From positions 33,868 through 97,867 of the forward strand of contig CAYRFE010000011.1 in assembly GCA_964423645.1 (NCBI GenBank): 64,000 nucleotides of DNA, read 5' to 3'. This document shows, in pieces, positions 42,175-49,189 of the stretch. This stretch comes from CAYRFE01 sp964423645 [NCBI: uncultured bacterium]. GTDB lineage: Bacteria; Macinerneyibacteriota; Macinerneyibacteria; Macinerneyibacteriales. The number at the start of each line of letters is the position of its first letter. Position 1 is the first letter of the stretch. A program made the position numbers and the translations under genes. The notes below the pieces were generated by a model. It ran no database searches and was not told the DNA's origin. It was given only the letters and a program-made list of their open reading frames with translations.

Positions 42175-42570
42175 TCATACCCAATTTTCAAGTTTCAGGT
42201 TTGCAATTCGTTTGAATTCTTTAATATTATTTGATACCAGGGTACAATCACGTGCACGGGCTTGGGCGGCGATGAGCATGTCCATTGCACCGACAGGTTG
42301 TCCGCATTTCTCAAGATCTGCTCTGATTTTTCCATATTCAACTGCGTCTTTATCATCGAATTCAATTATCTGAAAAACGGATAGAAATTCCAAAAGGGCT
42401 ATTTTGTTTTTTTCTTTGTGAAGACTTTTTTCTGCACCATATTCCAATTCTGCAATAGTTATTGTCGAAATAGCAATGTCATTACAATCGATTTTCATTA
42501 ATTTTTCCAGGACTTGTTGAGGTTTTTGTTTGATGATATAAATACAAATATTTGTATCAAGCAAATACAT
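42175..42570 (-). CDS. vapC: VapC-type PIN-domain toxin
   Basis: A 131-residue PIN-domain ribonuclease. Acidic metal ligands are visible: Asp5 in Y-L-L-D-T-N, Glu near 43 in E-L-E-Y-G, and Asp in A-M-D-M-L-I-A-A-Q-A near 97, followed by a late Asn-Asn. VapC toxins cut tRNA or rRNA and stop translation until bound by VapB. Its ATG overlaps the VapB stop as TAATG, as is usual for such pairs. Lies at the edge of the AT-rich stretch, convergent with the protease gene. Confidence 0.92.
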   Translation of the reverse strand: MYLLDTNICIYIIKQKPQQVLEKLMKIDCNDIAISTITIAELEYGAEKSLHKEKNKIALLEFLSVFQIIEFDDKDAVEYGKIRADLEKCGQPVGAMDMLIAAQARARDCTLVSNNIKEFKRIANLKLENWV

Positions 42571-42800
42571 TACAACTCTATTCTATCTTGCACAGGCAGG
42601 TCGTTTCGATCGTCGGAAAGAAAATCTTCTGAAAACGTGTCTAGACTTTTTAGAAACAATTCCCACGCTTTTTCATGCGGTATTAGAATCACCGCATCCC
42701 CGATTTTTTGAATGTAAACATTGTTGCCTTTAAATTGAAATTCTTTCGGTAAACGTACCGCCTGGCTACGGCCGTTTATAAATAATTTTGCAGTTTTCAT
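42570..42800 (-). CDS. vapB: VapB-type AbrB-fold antitoxin
   Basis: A 76-residue antitoxin. The N-terminal half T-A-K-L-F-x-N-G-R-S-Q-A-V-R-L-P-K is the swapped-hairpin DNA-binding motif of VapB; the C-terminal half (W-E-L-F-L-K-S-L, then acidic) is the expected toxin-binding tail. It should repress its own promoter together with VapC. GAGGTGAT precedes the ATG. Confidence 0.92.
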   Translation of the reverse strand: MKTAKLFINGRSQAVRLPKEFQFKGNNVYIQKIGDAVILIPHEKAWELFLKSLDTFSEDFLSDDRNDLPVQDRIEL

Positions 42801-42816
42801 AGTATCACCTCGAGTA

Positions 42817-42845
42817 AGTATATATCATGGTATATGCAATGTCAA
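42817..42845 (-). promoter_or_regulatory. vapBC promoter with probable operator in the spacer
   Basis: On the minus strand TTGACA (complement of 42840-42845) and TATACT (complement of 42817-42822) are 17 bases apart. The spacer contains an inverted repeat ATATA-N6-TATAT (42821-42836), a likely VapB site that would block polymerase when the antitoxin binds. Confidence 0.6.
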
Positions 42846-42874
42846 TGATGGAATGCTCATTCGCGTATTTTTCC

Positions 42875-42903
42875 TTGACTTTCCCCCCTCAATCACCCAC
42901 AAT
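42875..42903 (+). promoter_or_regulatory. probable promoter for aroE operon
   Basis: TTGACT at 42875-42880 and CACAAT at 42898-42903 with a 17-base spacer. The start point would be about 11 bases before the aroE ATG, still leaving AGGTGA as ribosome site. Confidence 0.4.
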
Positions 42904-42920
42904 ACGGCAGGTGATAGACT

Positions 42921-43664
42921 ATGAATACATTTTATCTTATAGGCAGCACGATCGCGAAGTCGTTGTCGCCTGCCATGCATAATGCCGCATTTGCAGCGTT
43001 ATCGCTTCCTTATGCGTATACGTGTAAGGAGTTACCGGAGACGACAGATATTGCCGCAATTATTTCAAGTTTTACCGTCGAGCAGGTGCCGGGATTCAAT
43101 ATCACAATGCCCTTTAAAGAATCAGTCATTCCCTATATTCCGTTTGGAGACGACGCAGTGCGTGCGATAGGCTCTATCAATACCGCAGTATTCAACGGAA
43201 GCGGATATACCGGTTACAATACTGATTGGAGCGGATTTTTGGCATCATTGAAGAATGATTACTGCACTATACCGACCGACAAACACTGCGTTGTATTGGG
43301 AGCAGGAGGCGCTGCACGTGCGATCGTGTATGCATTGAAAACTGTCGGAGCAAAAGTAACGATTGCGAACAGAACTATTGGCAAAGCACAAATTGTCGCG
43401 CATGAGTTCGGCGTTGGAGCAACATCTCTTGACGAAGGACGTATATTTCATGATGCCGATCTTGTGATAAACTGTACACCCGCGGACTTGTCAAATATGG
43501 TCAAACCCGACGGCTGTTATTATGATTGTAATTATCTGCGCTCAGATACCGGTAAAAGCATGTTGGTATGGCAAGGTGCACATGCATTTGAATTGTGGAC
43601 GGGACGATCTGCTCCGGTTGCACAAATGAAAGAGGTAGTATATGGAAATGTTCGTCAGCGGTGA
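42921..43664 (+). CDS. aroE: shikimate dehydrogenase
   Basis: Reduces 3-dehydroshikimate to shikimate with NADPH in aromatic amino-acid synthesis. The 247-residue product has S-L-S-P near residue 14, catalytic Lys66 in N-I-T-M-P-F-K, Asp102 in N-T-D-W-S-G and the NADP loop G-A-G-G-A-A-R-A near 126. It is about 20 residues shorter than most AroE, mainly towards the C-terminus. It overlaps aroC by 23 bases; the two consecutive pathway parts (AroE and AroC) are probably translated from one mRNA. Confidence 0.93.
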   Translation: MNTFYLIGSTIAKSLSPAMHNAAFAALSLPYAYTCKELPETTDIAAIISSFTVEQVPGFNITMPFKESVIPYIPFGDDAVRAIGSINTAVFNGSGYTGYNTDWSGFLASLKNDYCTIPTDKHCVVLGAGGAARAIVYALKTVGAKVTIANRTIGKAQIVAHEFGVGATSLDEGRIFHDADLVINCTPADLSNMVKPDGCYYDCNYLRSDTGKSMLVWQGAHAFELWTGRSAPVAQMKEVVYGNVRQR

Positions 43665-44685
43665 ATCTCACGGACCAAAATTGATCGGGACAATTGTTGG
43701 ATTTCCTGCAAATTTCCCCATTGACGAAAATGTGATCGTGCATGAATTGCAACGCAGACGCTCAGGATACGGGCGTGGTGCACGCATGACAATTGAGAAC
43801 GAGGCGTTTTCAATCGTTTCGGGAATTTATGCGGGACTTACGACCGGCGCACCGTTGTCTATAGAAATCCCCAATCGCGATTATGTGAATTGGGCGGATT
43901 CAATTCTCACACCTGTTACAATACCTCGTCCGGGGCATGCGGACATTGCAGGATTGTTAAAATATCGATATCCTCACTTTCGGCCTGTTATGGAACGGGC
44001 AAGTGCGCGTATTACTGCAGGATATGTCGCTGTGTCAGCTCTTTGTAAACATTTACTCGAGACACTTGGCGTAACCTTTTCATCTCGTCCTGCCCAGGTC
44101 GACGGTATTCTCAATACTGCCGTCACCGGATACGATGAGACCATTAAGACACACATCGATAAAGCTACACAGGAAGGGCGTTCTCTTGGGGGAGTGGTAA
44201 CTATTCAGATCGCGGGAGTTCCGATCGGTTTAGGCAGTTTTATCGATTGGGAATCGCGTATTGACGGGAAACTTTCTGCGATGCTTATGAGTATTCCCTC
44301 AGTGAAGGGGATTGTATTCGGAAGTGCCGATGATCCCGAACGGTATACACAGGATGAACTTTTTGTTCAAGATGAACAGATATATCGAAAGACGAATTTT
44401 GCAGGCGGGATCGAGGGCGGTATGACCAACGGTGAAGCGATTGAAATGCGACTGTTTGTGAAGCCTATTCCTTCGTCTTCGACAACACAGCATAGTGTTG
44501 ATATGGCAACAATGCATGAAGTTCCGTCACGTCACGAACGTTCAGATATTTGTGTGGTCGATACGATCGGTGTAATCGCCGAAAACTTGGCGGCATTTGT
44601 GGTGCTCAAGGCCTGTATGGAACGATTCGGGGCCGATGATTTTCGTATGCTTATGCAGCGTATTCGCGCAGGAGAGAATGTGTGA
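43642..44685 (+). CDS. aroC: chorismate synthase
   Basis: Converts EPSP to chorismate using reduced FMN. The 347-residue product shows S-G-E-S-H-G at residues 6-11, R-R-R-S-G-Y-G-R near 40, R-P-G-H-A-D near 95 and G-G-I-E-G-G-M-T-N-G near 258, all standard. GAGG precedes the ATG inside the aroE gene. Overlaps the yjbQ-like gene by 4 bases. Confidence 0.95.
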   Translation: MEMFVSGESHGPKLIGTIVGFPANFPIDENVIVHELQRRRSGYGRGARMTIENEAFSIVSGIYAGLTTGAPLSIEIPNRDYVNWADSILTPVTIPRPGHADIAGLLKYRYPHFRPVMERASARITAGYVAVSALCKHLLETLGVTFSSRPAQVDGILNTAVTGYDETIKTHIDKATQEGRSLGGVVTIQIAGVPIGLGSFIDWESRIDGKLSAMLMSIPSVKGIVFGSADDPERYTQDELFVQDEQIYRKTNFAGGIEGGMTNGEAIEMRLFVKPIPSSSTTQHSVDMATMHEVPSRHERSDICVVDTIGVIAENLAAFVVLKACMERFGADDFRMLMQRIRAGENV

Positions 44686-45086
44686 TCACACTCAGTATTG
44701 CAACGAGAAATCACGCCGAAATGTGTGATATCACTGCACAAGTTCGTACAGTGATTCATGAGACAGGGATCAACAACGGAGCCGTTGTTGTGTATTCACC
44801 GCACACGACATGCGGTATCACTATAAATGAACATGCAGACCCCGATGTCGCGAGAGATATGCTGCATATACTTGACACGGTATTTCCGTGGAACGGATCA
44901 TATCATCATCGCGAGGGTAATGCTGCGGCACATATGAAAACCGCAGCTGTGGGAACTTCCGTAACGGTTATTATTGAAAACGGCGATATACAATTGGGAA
45001 CATGGCAAGGTATTTTTTTGTGTGAATTTGACGGACCGCGTTCACGGAATGTGTGGATACAGCCTGTCGGCGAAAGGAAGGACTGA
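44682..45086 (+). CDS. YjbQ/UPF0047 family protein
   Basis: A 134-residue trimeric-barrel protein with the UPF0047 motifs S-P-H-T-T-C-G-I-T-I-N-E near 44-55, the H-H-R-E-G-N-A-A-A-H region near 75-85, and the terminal Q-L-G-T-W-Q-G-I-F-L-C-E-F-D-G-P-R. Members show weak thiamine-phosphate-synthase activity in genetic tests, but the true role is uncertain. Starts with GTG overlapping the aroC stop, with AGGAGAG upstream. Confidence 0.88.
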   Translation: MITLSIATRNHAEMCDITAQVRTVIHETGINNGAVVVYSPHTTCGITINEHADPDVARDMLHILDTVFPWNGSYHHREGNAAAHMKTAAVGTSVTVIIENGDIQLGTWQGIFLCEFDGPRSRNVWIQPVGERKD

Positions 45087-45090
45087 GAGA

Positions 45091-47190
45091 ATGCGAGTTA
45101 TTTTATGGGTTCTGTTAATAGTAGCGGCGATAACTGGTTGTGCGAAAAAGATTGAAATTCCACCTGTTCCTGTCGCTGAAAAGAAAATACATGAGACAAC
45201 AATTCACGGCATAACAATGACCGATCAGTATTTTTGGTTACGAGAAAAGGACAACCCGAAAGTTGTCGAGTATTTGAATGCCGAAAATACGTATACCGAT
45301 GCAATTATGGCACATACCGAATCTCTCCAAAAAAAATTATATAAAGAAATGAAAGCACGTATCGCCGAGGATGATGAAAGCGTACCCGTTCGTGAGGGCG
45401 AATATTTTTATTATACTCGTTACGAAAAGGGTAAACAATATGCAGTACATTGTCGCAAAAAAGATCTTCCGGATGCGGTCGAAGAAATAATACTTGATGA
45501 AAATGTACTCGCTCAGGGTAAAGATTACTGTGATGTTCATATTGTACGTAAAAATCCCGATCACACACTTCTTGCATACACCGTTGATTATGACGGTTCA
45601 GAGAATTACCGTTTATTTATCAAAGATCTTAAAAGCGGAGCGATTTTTGACGATACACGCGACAATATTGGGAGTTTTGAGTGGGCAGGAACCGGGAATT
45701 ATTATTTCTATACCGTGTACGACGAGGCGAAACGACCATCCAAACTTTTCAGGCATAAACTCGGTACCGATATGGCACATGATCCTGTCGTATATGAAGA
45801 AAAAGACGGTCGATTCTGGATGTGGATTGAGAAAACTAAAAGTCAGGATTATTTATTGATCGGTGCTGCAAGTAAAATGACAAGTGAAATTCGTTTTTTA
45901 CGTGCCGATACTCCGGAGGGTGACTTTACCCTTATTGAACCACGCAAACAAGGTATTGAATATTATATCACGCATCACCGCGATTTTTTCTATATCATTA
46001 CCAATGAAAATGCCCCGTCATATAAAGTGATGAAAACGTCGGTTGTTCAGCCGAAACGATCATCTTGGAAAGAGTTTATTGCCTATGATCCCGAAGTAAC
46101 AATAAACAATGTTGAAACGTTTTCAGAGTATACGGTTGTAGAATCACGTAAAAACGCACTTATTCATTTTACGGTATATCCCGATACCGGCGAGGCCTAT
46201 GATATCCCGTTTGAGGAACCCGTTTACAGTGTAACTTTATCGGGGAATAAGGACTATGGTCTTGAAACGGTACGATTTTCATATGTGTCTCTTGTAACAC
46301 CCGATACCACGTTTGATTTTAATATGAATTCGAAGGAAAAAACACAACTGAAACAGCGCATGTGCATCGGTTATGATGCATCTCGTTACATATCCGAGCG
46401 TATCGATGCGATCGCCCCGGACGGGGAACGAATACCGATCTCTCTTGTCTATAAAAAAGGTACACTTCGTGACGGAACCGCTCCATTATACCTCACTTCA
46501 TACGGTGCATACGGCAGTGCATCTGATGTGTATTTTTCATCGTCGCGAGTAAGCCTTCTTGAACGTGGTTTTGTATGTGCGATTGCACATATTCGCGGTG
46601 GCAATGATAAGGGTAAACAGTGGTATGATGACGGGAAAATGCTTAACAAAAAAAACACATTTACCGATTTTATTGCATGTACAGAATACTTGATCCGCGA
46701 GAAGTATACTTCAGCGGAGCGTGTGGTCATTGAGGGGGGAAGCGCAGGCGGTCTGCTTATGGGCGCGGTAGTAAATATGCGTCCTGACCTGTTTAAGGTT
46801 GTTATTGCTGATGTGCCATTTGTAGACGTCATTAATACTATGCTGGATGCAAGCCTTCCATTAACGGTTGGAGAATATGAAGAATGGGGTAATCCTCAAG
46901 AAAAGAAGTATTTTGAGTATATTCGCAGCTATTCGCCGTATGATAATGTTCGTGCACAAGCATATCCGTATATGTTGATAACGGCAGGATTCAATGACCC
47001 CCGCGTAGCCTATTGGGAGCCTGCAAAATGGACTCTCAAACTGCGTGAGAATTCGACATCGAAGAATCCGATTCTTTTAAAAACCAATATGGGATCCGGG
47101 CATATGGGTTCTACAGGGCGCTATGATTTTTTGAAGGACATCGCTTTTACCTATGCGTTTATGTTTGATGCGTTGGGGATCACAAAATAA
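45091..47190 (+). CDS. oligopeptidase B-like S9A peptidase, lipoprotein
   Basis: A 699-residue prolyl-oligopeptidase family serine peptidase. The N-terminus is a lipoprotein signal (lipobox I-T-G-C, Cys17), placing it in the envelope, whereas classical oligopeptidase B (PtrB) is cytoplasmic. Residues about 35-400 form the gating propeller, opening with H-G-I-T-M-T-D-Q-Y-F-W-L-R, typical of PtrB. The hydrolase domain carries Ser551 in G-G-S-A-G-G-L, and later D-P-R-V and G-S-G-H-M-G that supply Asp and His. Start at 45091 is fixed by the signal peptide and a GGAAGG site; the longer open frame overlaps yjbQ. Last gene of the aroE transcript, followed by a terminator. Confidence 0.9.
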   Translation: MRVILWVLLIVAAITGCAKKIEIPPVPVAEKKIHETTIHGITMTDQYFWLREKDNPKVVEYLNAENTYTDAIMAHTESLQKKLYKEMKARIAEDDESVPVREGEYFYYTRYEKGKQYAVHCRKKDLPDAVEEIILDENVLAQGKDYCDVHIVRKNPDHTLLAYTVDYDGSENYRLFIKDLKSGAIFDDTRDNIGSFEWAGTGNYYFYTVYDEAKRPSKLFRHKLGTDMAHDPVVYEEKDGRFWMWIEKTKSQDYLLIGAASKMTSEIRFLRADTPEGDFTLIEPRKQGIEYYITHHRDFFYIITNENAPSYKVMKTSVVQPKRSSWKEFIAYDPEVTINNVETFSEYTVVESRKNALIHFTVYPDTGEAYDIPFEEPVYSVTLSGNKDYGLETVRFSYVSLVTPDTTFDFNMNSKEKTQLKQRMCIGYDASRYISERIDAIAPDGERIPISLVYKKGTLRDGTAPLYLTSYGAYGSASDVYFSSSRVSLLERGFVCAIAHIRGGNDKGKQWYDDGKMLNKKNTFTDFIACTEYLIREKYTSAERVVIEGGSAGGLLMGAVVNMRPDLFKVVIADVPFVDVINTMLDASLPLTVGEYEEWGNPQEKKYFEYIRSYSPYDNVRAQAYPYMLITAGFNDPRVAYWEPAKWTLKLRENSTSKNPILLKTNMGSGHMGSTGRYDFLKDIAFTYAFMFDALGITK

Positions 47191-47214
47191 ATGAATGATT
47201 GATTCAATTATTGT

Positions 47215-47248
47215 AGAGACAGGTTTGACCCCCTGTCTCTTTTTTTTT
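47215..47248 (+). terminator. terminator built on a REP-like stem
   Basis: A 9-bp stem AGAGACAGG/CCTGTCTCT with an 8-base loop followed by eight T's. The stem resembles the outer part of the RAYT palindromes near 40.6 kb. It closes the aroE-oligopeptidase transcript and directly abuts copy 3 of the dispersed element. Confidence 0.8.
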
Positions 47249-47494
47249 AATCTCCTTGGGTCAAATTCCCCGAAGCCTGCTCCGGCTTAACTATTATAGA
47301 TTTGTTGTTATAAGGGGTGTGGGGACGAAGTCCCCACTATATGAGAAATGAAGCACCTCCCAAAACGAAAAGGGAGGGGTTTGGGGTGGGCACACAAAGA
47401 GAGTGTTTTTGGGGAGATACACCCTAACGTGCTACAGGGTATCTCATTCTCCTTGGGTCATATTTCCCGAATCTTGCTGCGGAGTCGTTCATTT
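47247..47494 (+). repeat. dispersed ~200-bp hairpin element, copy 3 (diverged, with duplicated head)
   Basis: Recognisable by its head, the GGGGAC/GTCCCC stem and the G/C-rich third stem, but with many changes; the final stem is degraded. After it, at about 47448-47482, a second diverged version of the head occurs, so this copy is about 45 bases longer than the others. It lies between convergent genes. Confidence 0.7.
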
Positions 47495-47512
47495 AATCAA
47501 CGCTTAAAAATA

Positions 47513-48943
47513 TTATTCTTTGTGTGTATACGTTGCGAATACAACGGAACCTGAAGAGTCTTTTTCACTATACACAATACTTCCTCTATTTTCTTTTGCG
47601 GCGTATAATGCGTTATCGACCTGTGCAATAAATTCATTCACGGTGGAACCGTCGAAGGCCCCTACACCAAAACTCGCCGATACGGTAAATGTTTCATCAC
47701 CGAATGTAAACGGTTCATTCAGAAGGGTGATTCGGATTTTCTCGGCGGCAACAAGAGCTTTTTGCAGTGTCGTCTCCGGTAAAAGCACCACGAATTCTTC
47801 GCCGCCGTATCGTGCGACACAGTCATTTTCGCGCGTCACTGAACGCAGAATTGTCCCAATTCGCGAGAGGACTATATCACCCGTAAGATGCCCGAAGGTA
47901 TCGTTAATTCGCTTGAAAAAATCGATATCTAAAATAATGAGTGATAACGTGGTGGAATAACGCCTGCTTCGAATTATTTCCTTTAAAAGTTCCTCCATGA
48001 AAAAACGTCGATTATAACAATTGGTCAGTACATCGGTGATAGCCAATCGATTCAGTTCTTCGTTGGCAAGACGTAATTCCGCTGTCTTACGTTTTACTTG
48101 AAACTTAAGGATCATTGAATGGATCAATAAACTGACGGCTAACAGCGTGACCAGTATCTGGGGAAGCCAACGGGGAATTTTGTTAACAATTTTTACTTCA
48201 ACAAAATAATTATCAATAAACTGATAATAGAGAGAATTTTCATCTTTCTTCATCGCTGCAAGACGCTTATCGAGTTTTTCAATAATTAACGAATTCATCG
48301 CCGCATTTTTGGGAAATCCGTAATGAAGATTGACCGGCCTGAATATTATCGATGTTTTTTGTAGTGAGTATGCGCGAATGTTATATTCTCCGAATATTCT
48401 GTTAACGACGCCTGCATCTGCTTTTCCTTCCGCGATCATGGAAAATACTGTCTTATAATCAGCGACTTCGATAAAGGTACAATTAAGTTCTAACTGCGTT
48501 GCGATACTCATAAAACCGTCGGTTCCGGTATAGTACACATCACCTTTCATGACCGCAATCCGTTTGCCGCGAAGATCAAAAAGAGATTTAGGAGAAAATG
48601 AAAGGGAAGAGAATACACGCCCCCAATTGGTAAAAATAACTTCATTATTGTAGTCAAAAATCTTCGCTCGCTCATCAGTGTAGGCAATATCGGGAAGTAT
48701 ATCAATTTTTGCAGTTTGAAGCATCATCATCAAATCATCCCAATCTGCATAAATATACTCCAGCTTCCATCCTTCCTGATTGGCGACGGTTTCCAAAAGA
48801 TCAACAAAAACGCCTCGAATCGTTCCGTTTTTGTCTTTGAACACGAGGGGTTCATTTTCAGCAATACCGACACGAAGAGTGAGACATGCGCCCATATGAG
48901 TAAGCAAAAATAATGCGATTAAAAATGATGTGATTTTGCTCAT
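47513..48943 (-). CDS. membrane diguanylate cyclase with periplasmic solute-binding sensor
   Basis: A 476-residue protein. Signal sequence or membrane anchor at 1-20, then a periplasmic SBP_bac_3-type domain (about 22-250) starting L-R-V-G-I-A-E-N-E-P, a membrane helix at about 260-279, a short coiled coil, and a GGDEF domain from about 300. The active-site loop is G-G-E-E-F at 380-384 and the product-inhibition site R-x-x-D at 371-374 is intact. It should make cyclic di-GMP in response to an amino-acid-like ligand. Cyclic di-GMP commonly controls the choice between motility and attachment, which fits the pilus and flagellar genes here. No ribosome site; see its promoter. Confidence 0.93.
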   Translation of the reverse strand: MSKITSFLIALFLLTHMGACLTLRVGIAENEPLVFKDKNGTIRGVFVDLLETVANQEGWKLEYIYADWDDLMMMLQTAKIDILPDIAYTDERAKIFDYNNEVIFTNWGRVFSSLSFSPKSLFDLRGKRIAVMKGDVYYTGTDGFMSIATQLELNCTFIEVADYKTVFSMIAEGKADAGVVNRIFGEYNIRAYSLQKTSIIFRPVNLHYGFPKNAAMNSLIIEKLDKRLAAMKKDENSLYYQFIDNYFVEVKIVNKIPRWLPQILVTLLAVSLLIHSMILKFQVKRKTAELRLANEELNRLAITDVLTNCYNRRFFMEELLKEIIRSRRYSTTLSLIILDIDFFKRINDTFGHLTGDIVLSRIGTILRSVTRENDCVARYGGEEFVVLLPETTLQKALVAAEKIRITLLNEPFTFGDETFTVSASFGVGAFDGSTVNEFIAQVDNALYAAKENRGSIVYSEKDSSGSVVFATYTHKE

Positions 48944-48949
48944 GCTGTG

Positions 48950-48977
48950 AGTATAGACCTCTCACGTAAAATTTCAA
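48950..48977 (-). promoter_or_regulatory. promoter giving a leaderless diguanylate-cyclase mRNA
   Basis: On the minus strand TTGAAA (complement of 48972-48977) and TATACT (complement of 48950-48955) are 16 bases apart. Only six bases separate the -10 box from the ATG, so transcription is predicted to start on the A of the start codon. Confidence 0.6.
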
Positions 48978-49007
48978 GTTTATTTTGTTTTTTTTGTTAT
49001 TCATATA

Positions 49008-49035
49008 TTGCATACGTCAAAAAACATGATACAAT
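49008..49035 (+). promoter_or_regulatory. sigma-70-type promoter for the oxidoreductase operon
   Basis: TTGCAT at 49008-49013 and TACAAT at 49030-49035 with a 16-base spacer. The predicted start point is near 49042, before the small frame at 49064. Confidence 0.45.
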
Positions 49036-49063
49036 AGCGGAGCACTTTTTTAAAGGATTGACG

Positions 49064-49189
49064 ATGAACGATATACCCGTTCCGCCATCAACTACAAACT
49101 TTTTCGTATCAATCTGTTGCTTTTATTTTTCTTTTGCATTATTATTCGGCTACAGAAATAGTACGTCAATAAGGAGGCTGTATGAGTGA
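49064..49189 (+). CDS. possible 41-residue membrane protein or leader peptide
   Basis: A 41-codon frame starts with ATG six bases after AAAGGA and lies behind a good promoter. The middle has about 15 hydrophobic and aromatic residues (F-V-S-I-C-C-F-Y-F-S-F-A-L-L-F) that could span a membrane. Its last codons overlap the start of the oxidoreductase gene by 8 bases, so translation may be coupled. Too short to assign; it may be a regulatory leader. Confidence 0.4.
   Translation: MNDIPVPPSTTNFFVSICCFYFSFALLFGYRNSTSIRRLYE

Noticed and set aside
48947-49063. Longer version of the small frame before the oxidoreductase
   Set aside because: The upstream part lies before the promoter and has no ribosome site; only the part from 49064 is plausible.
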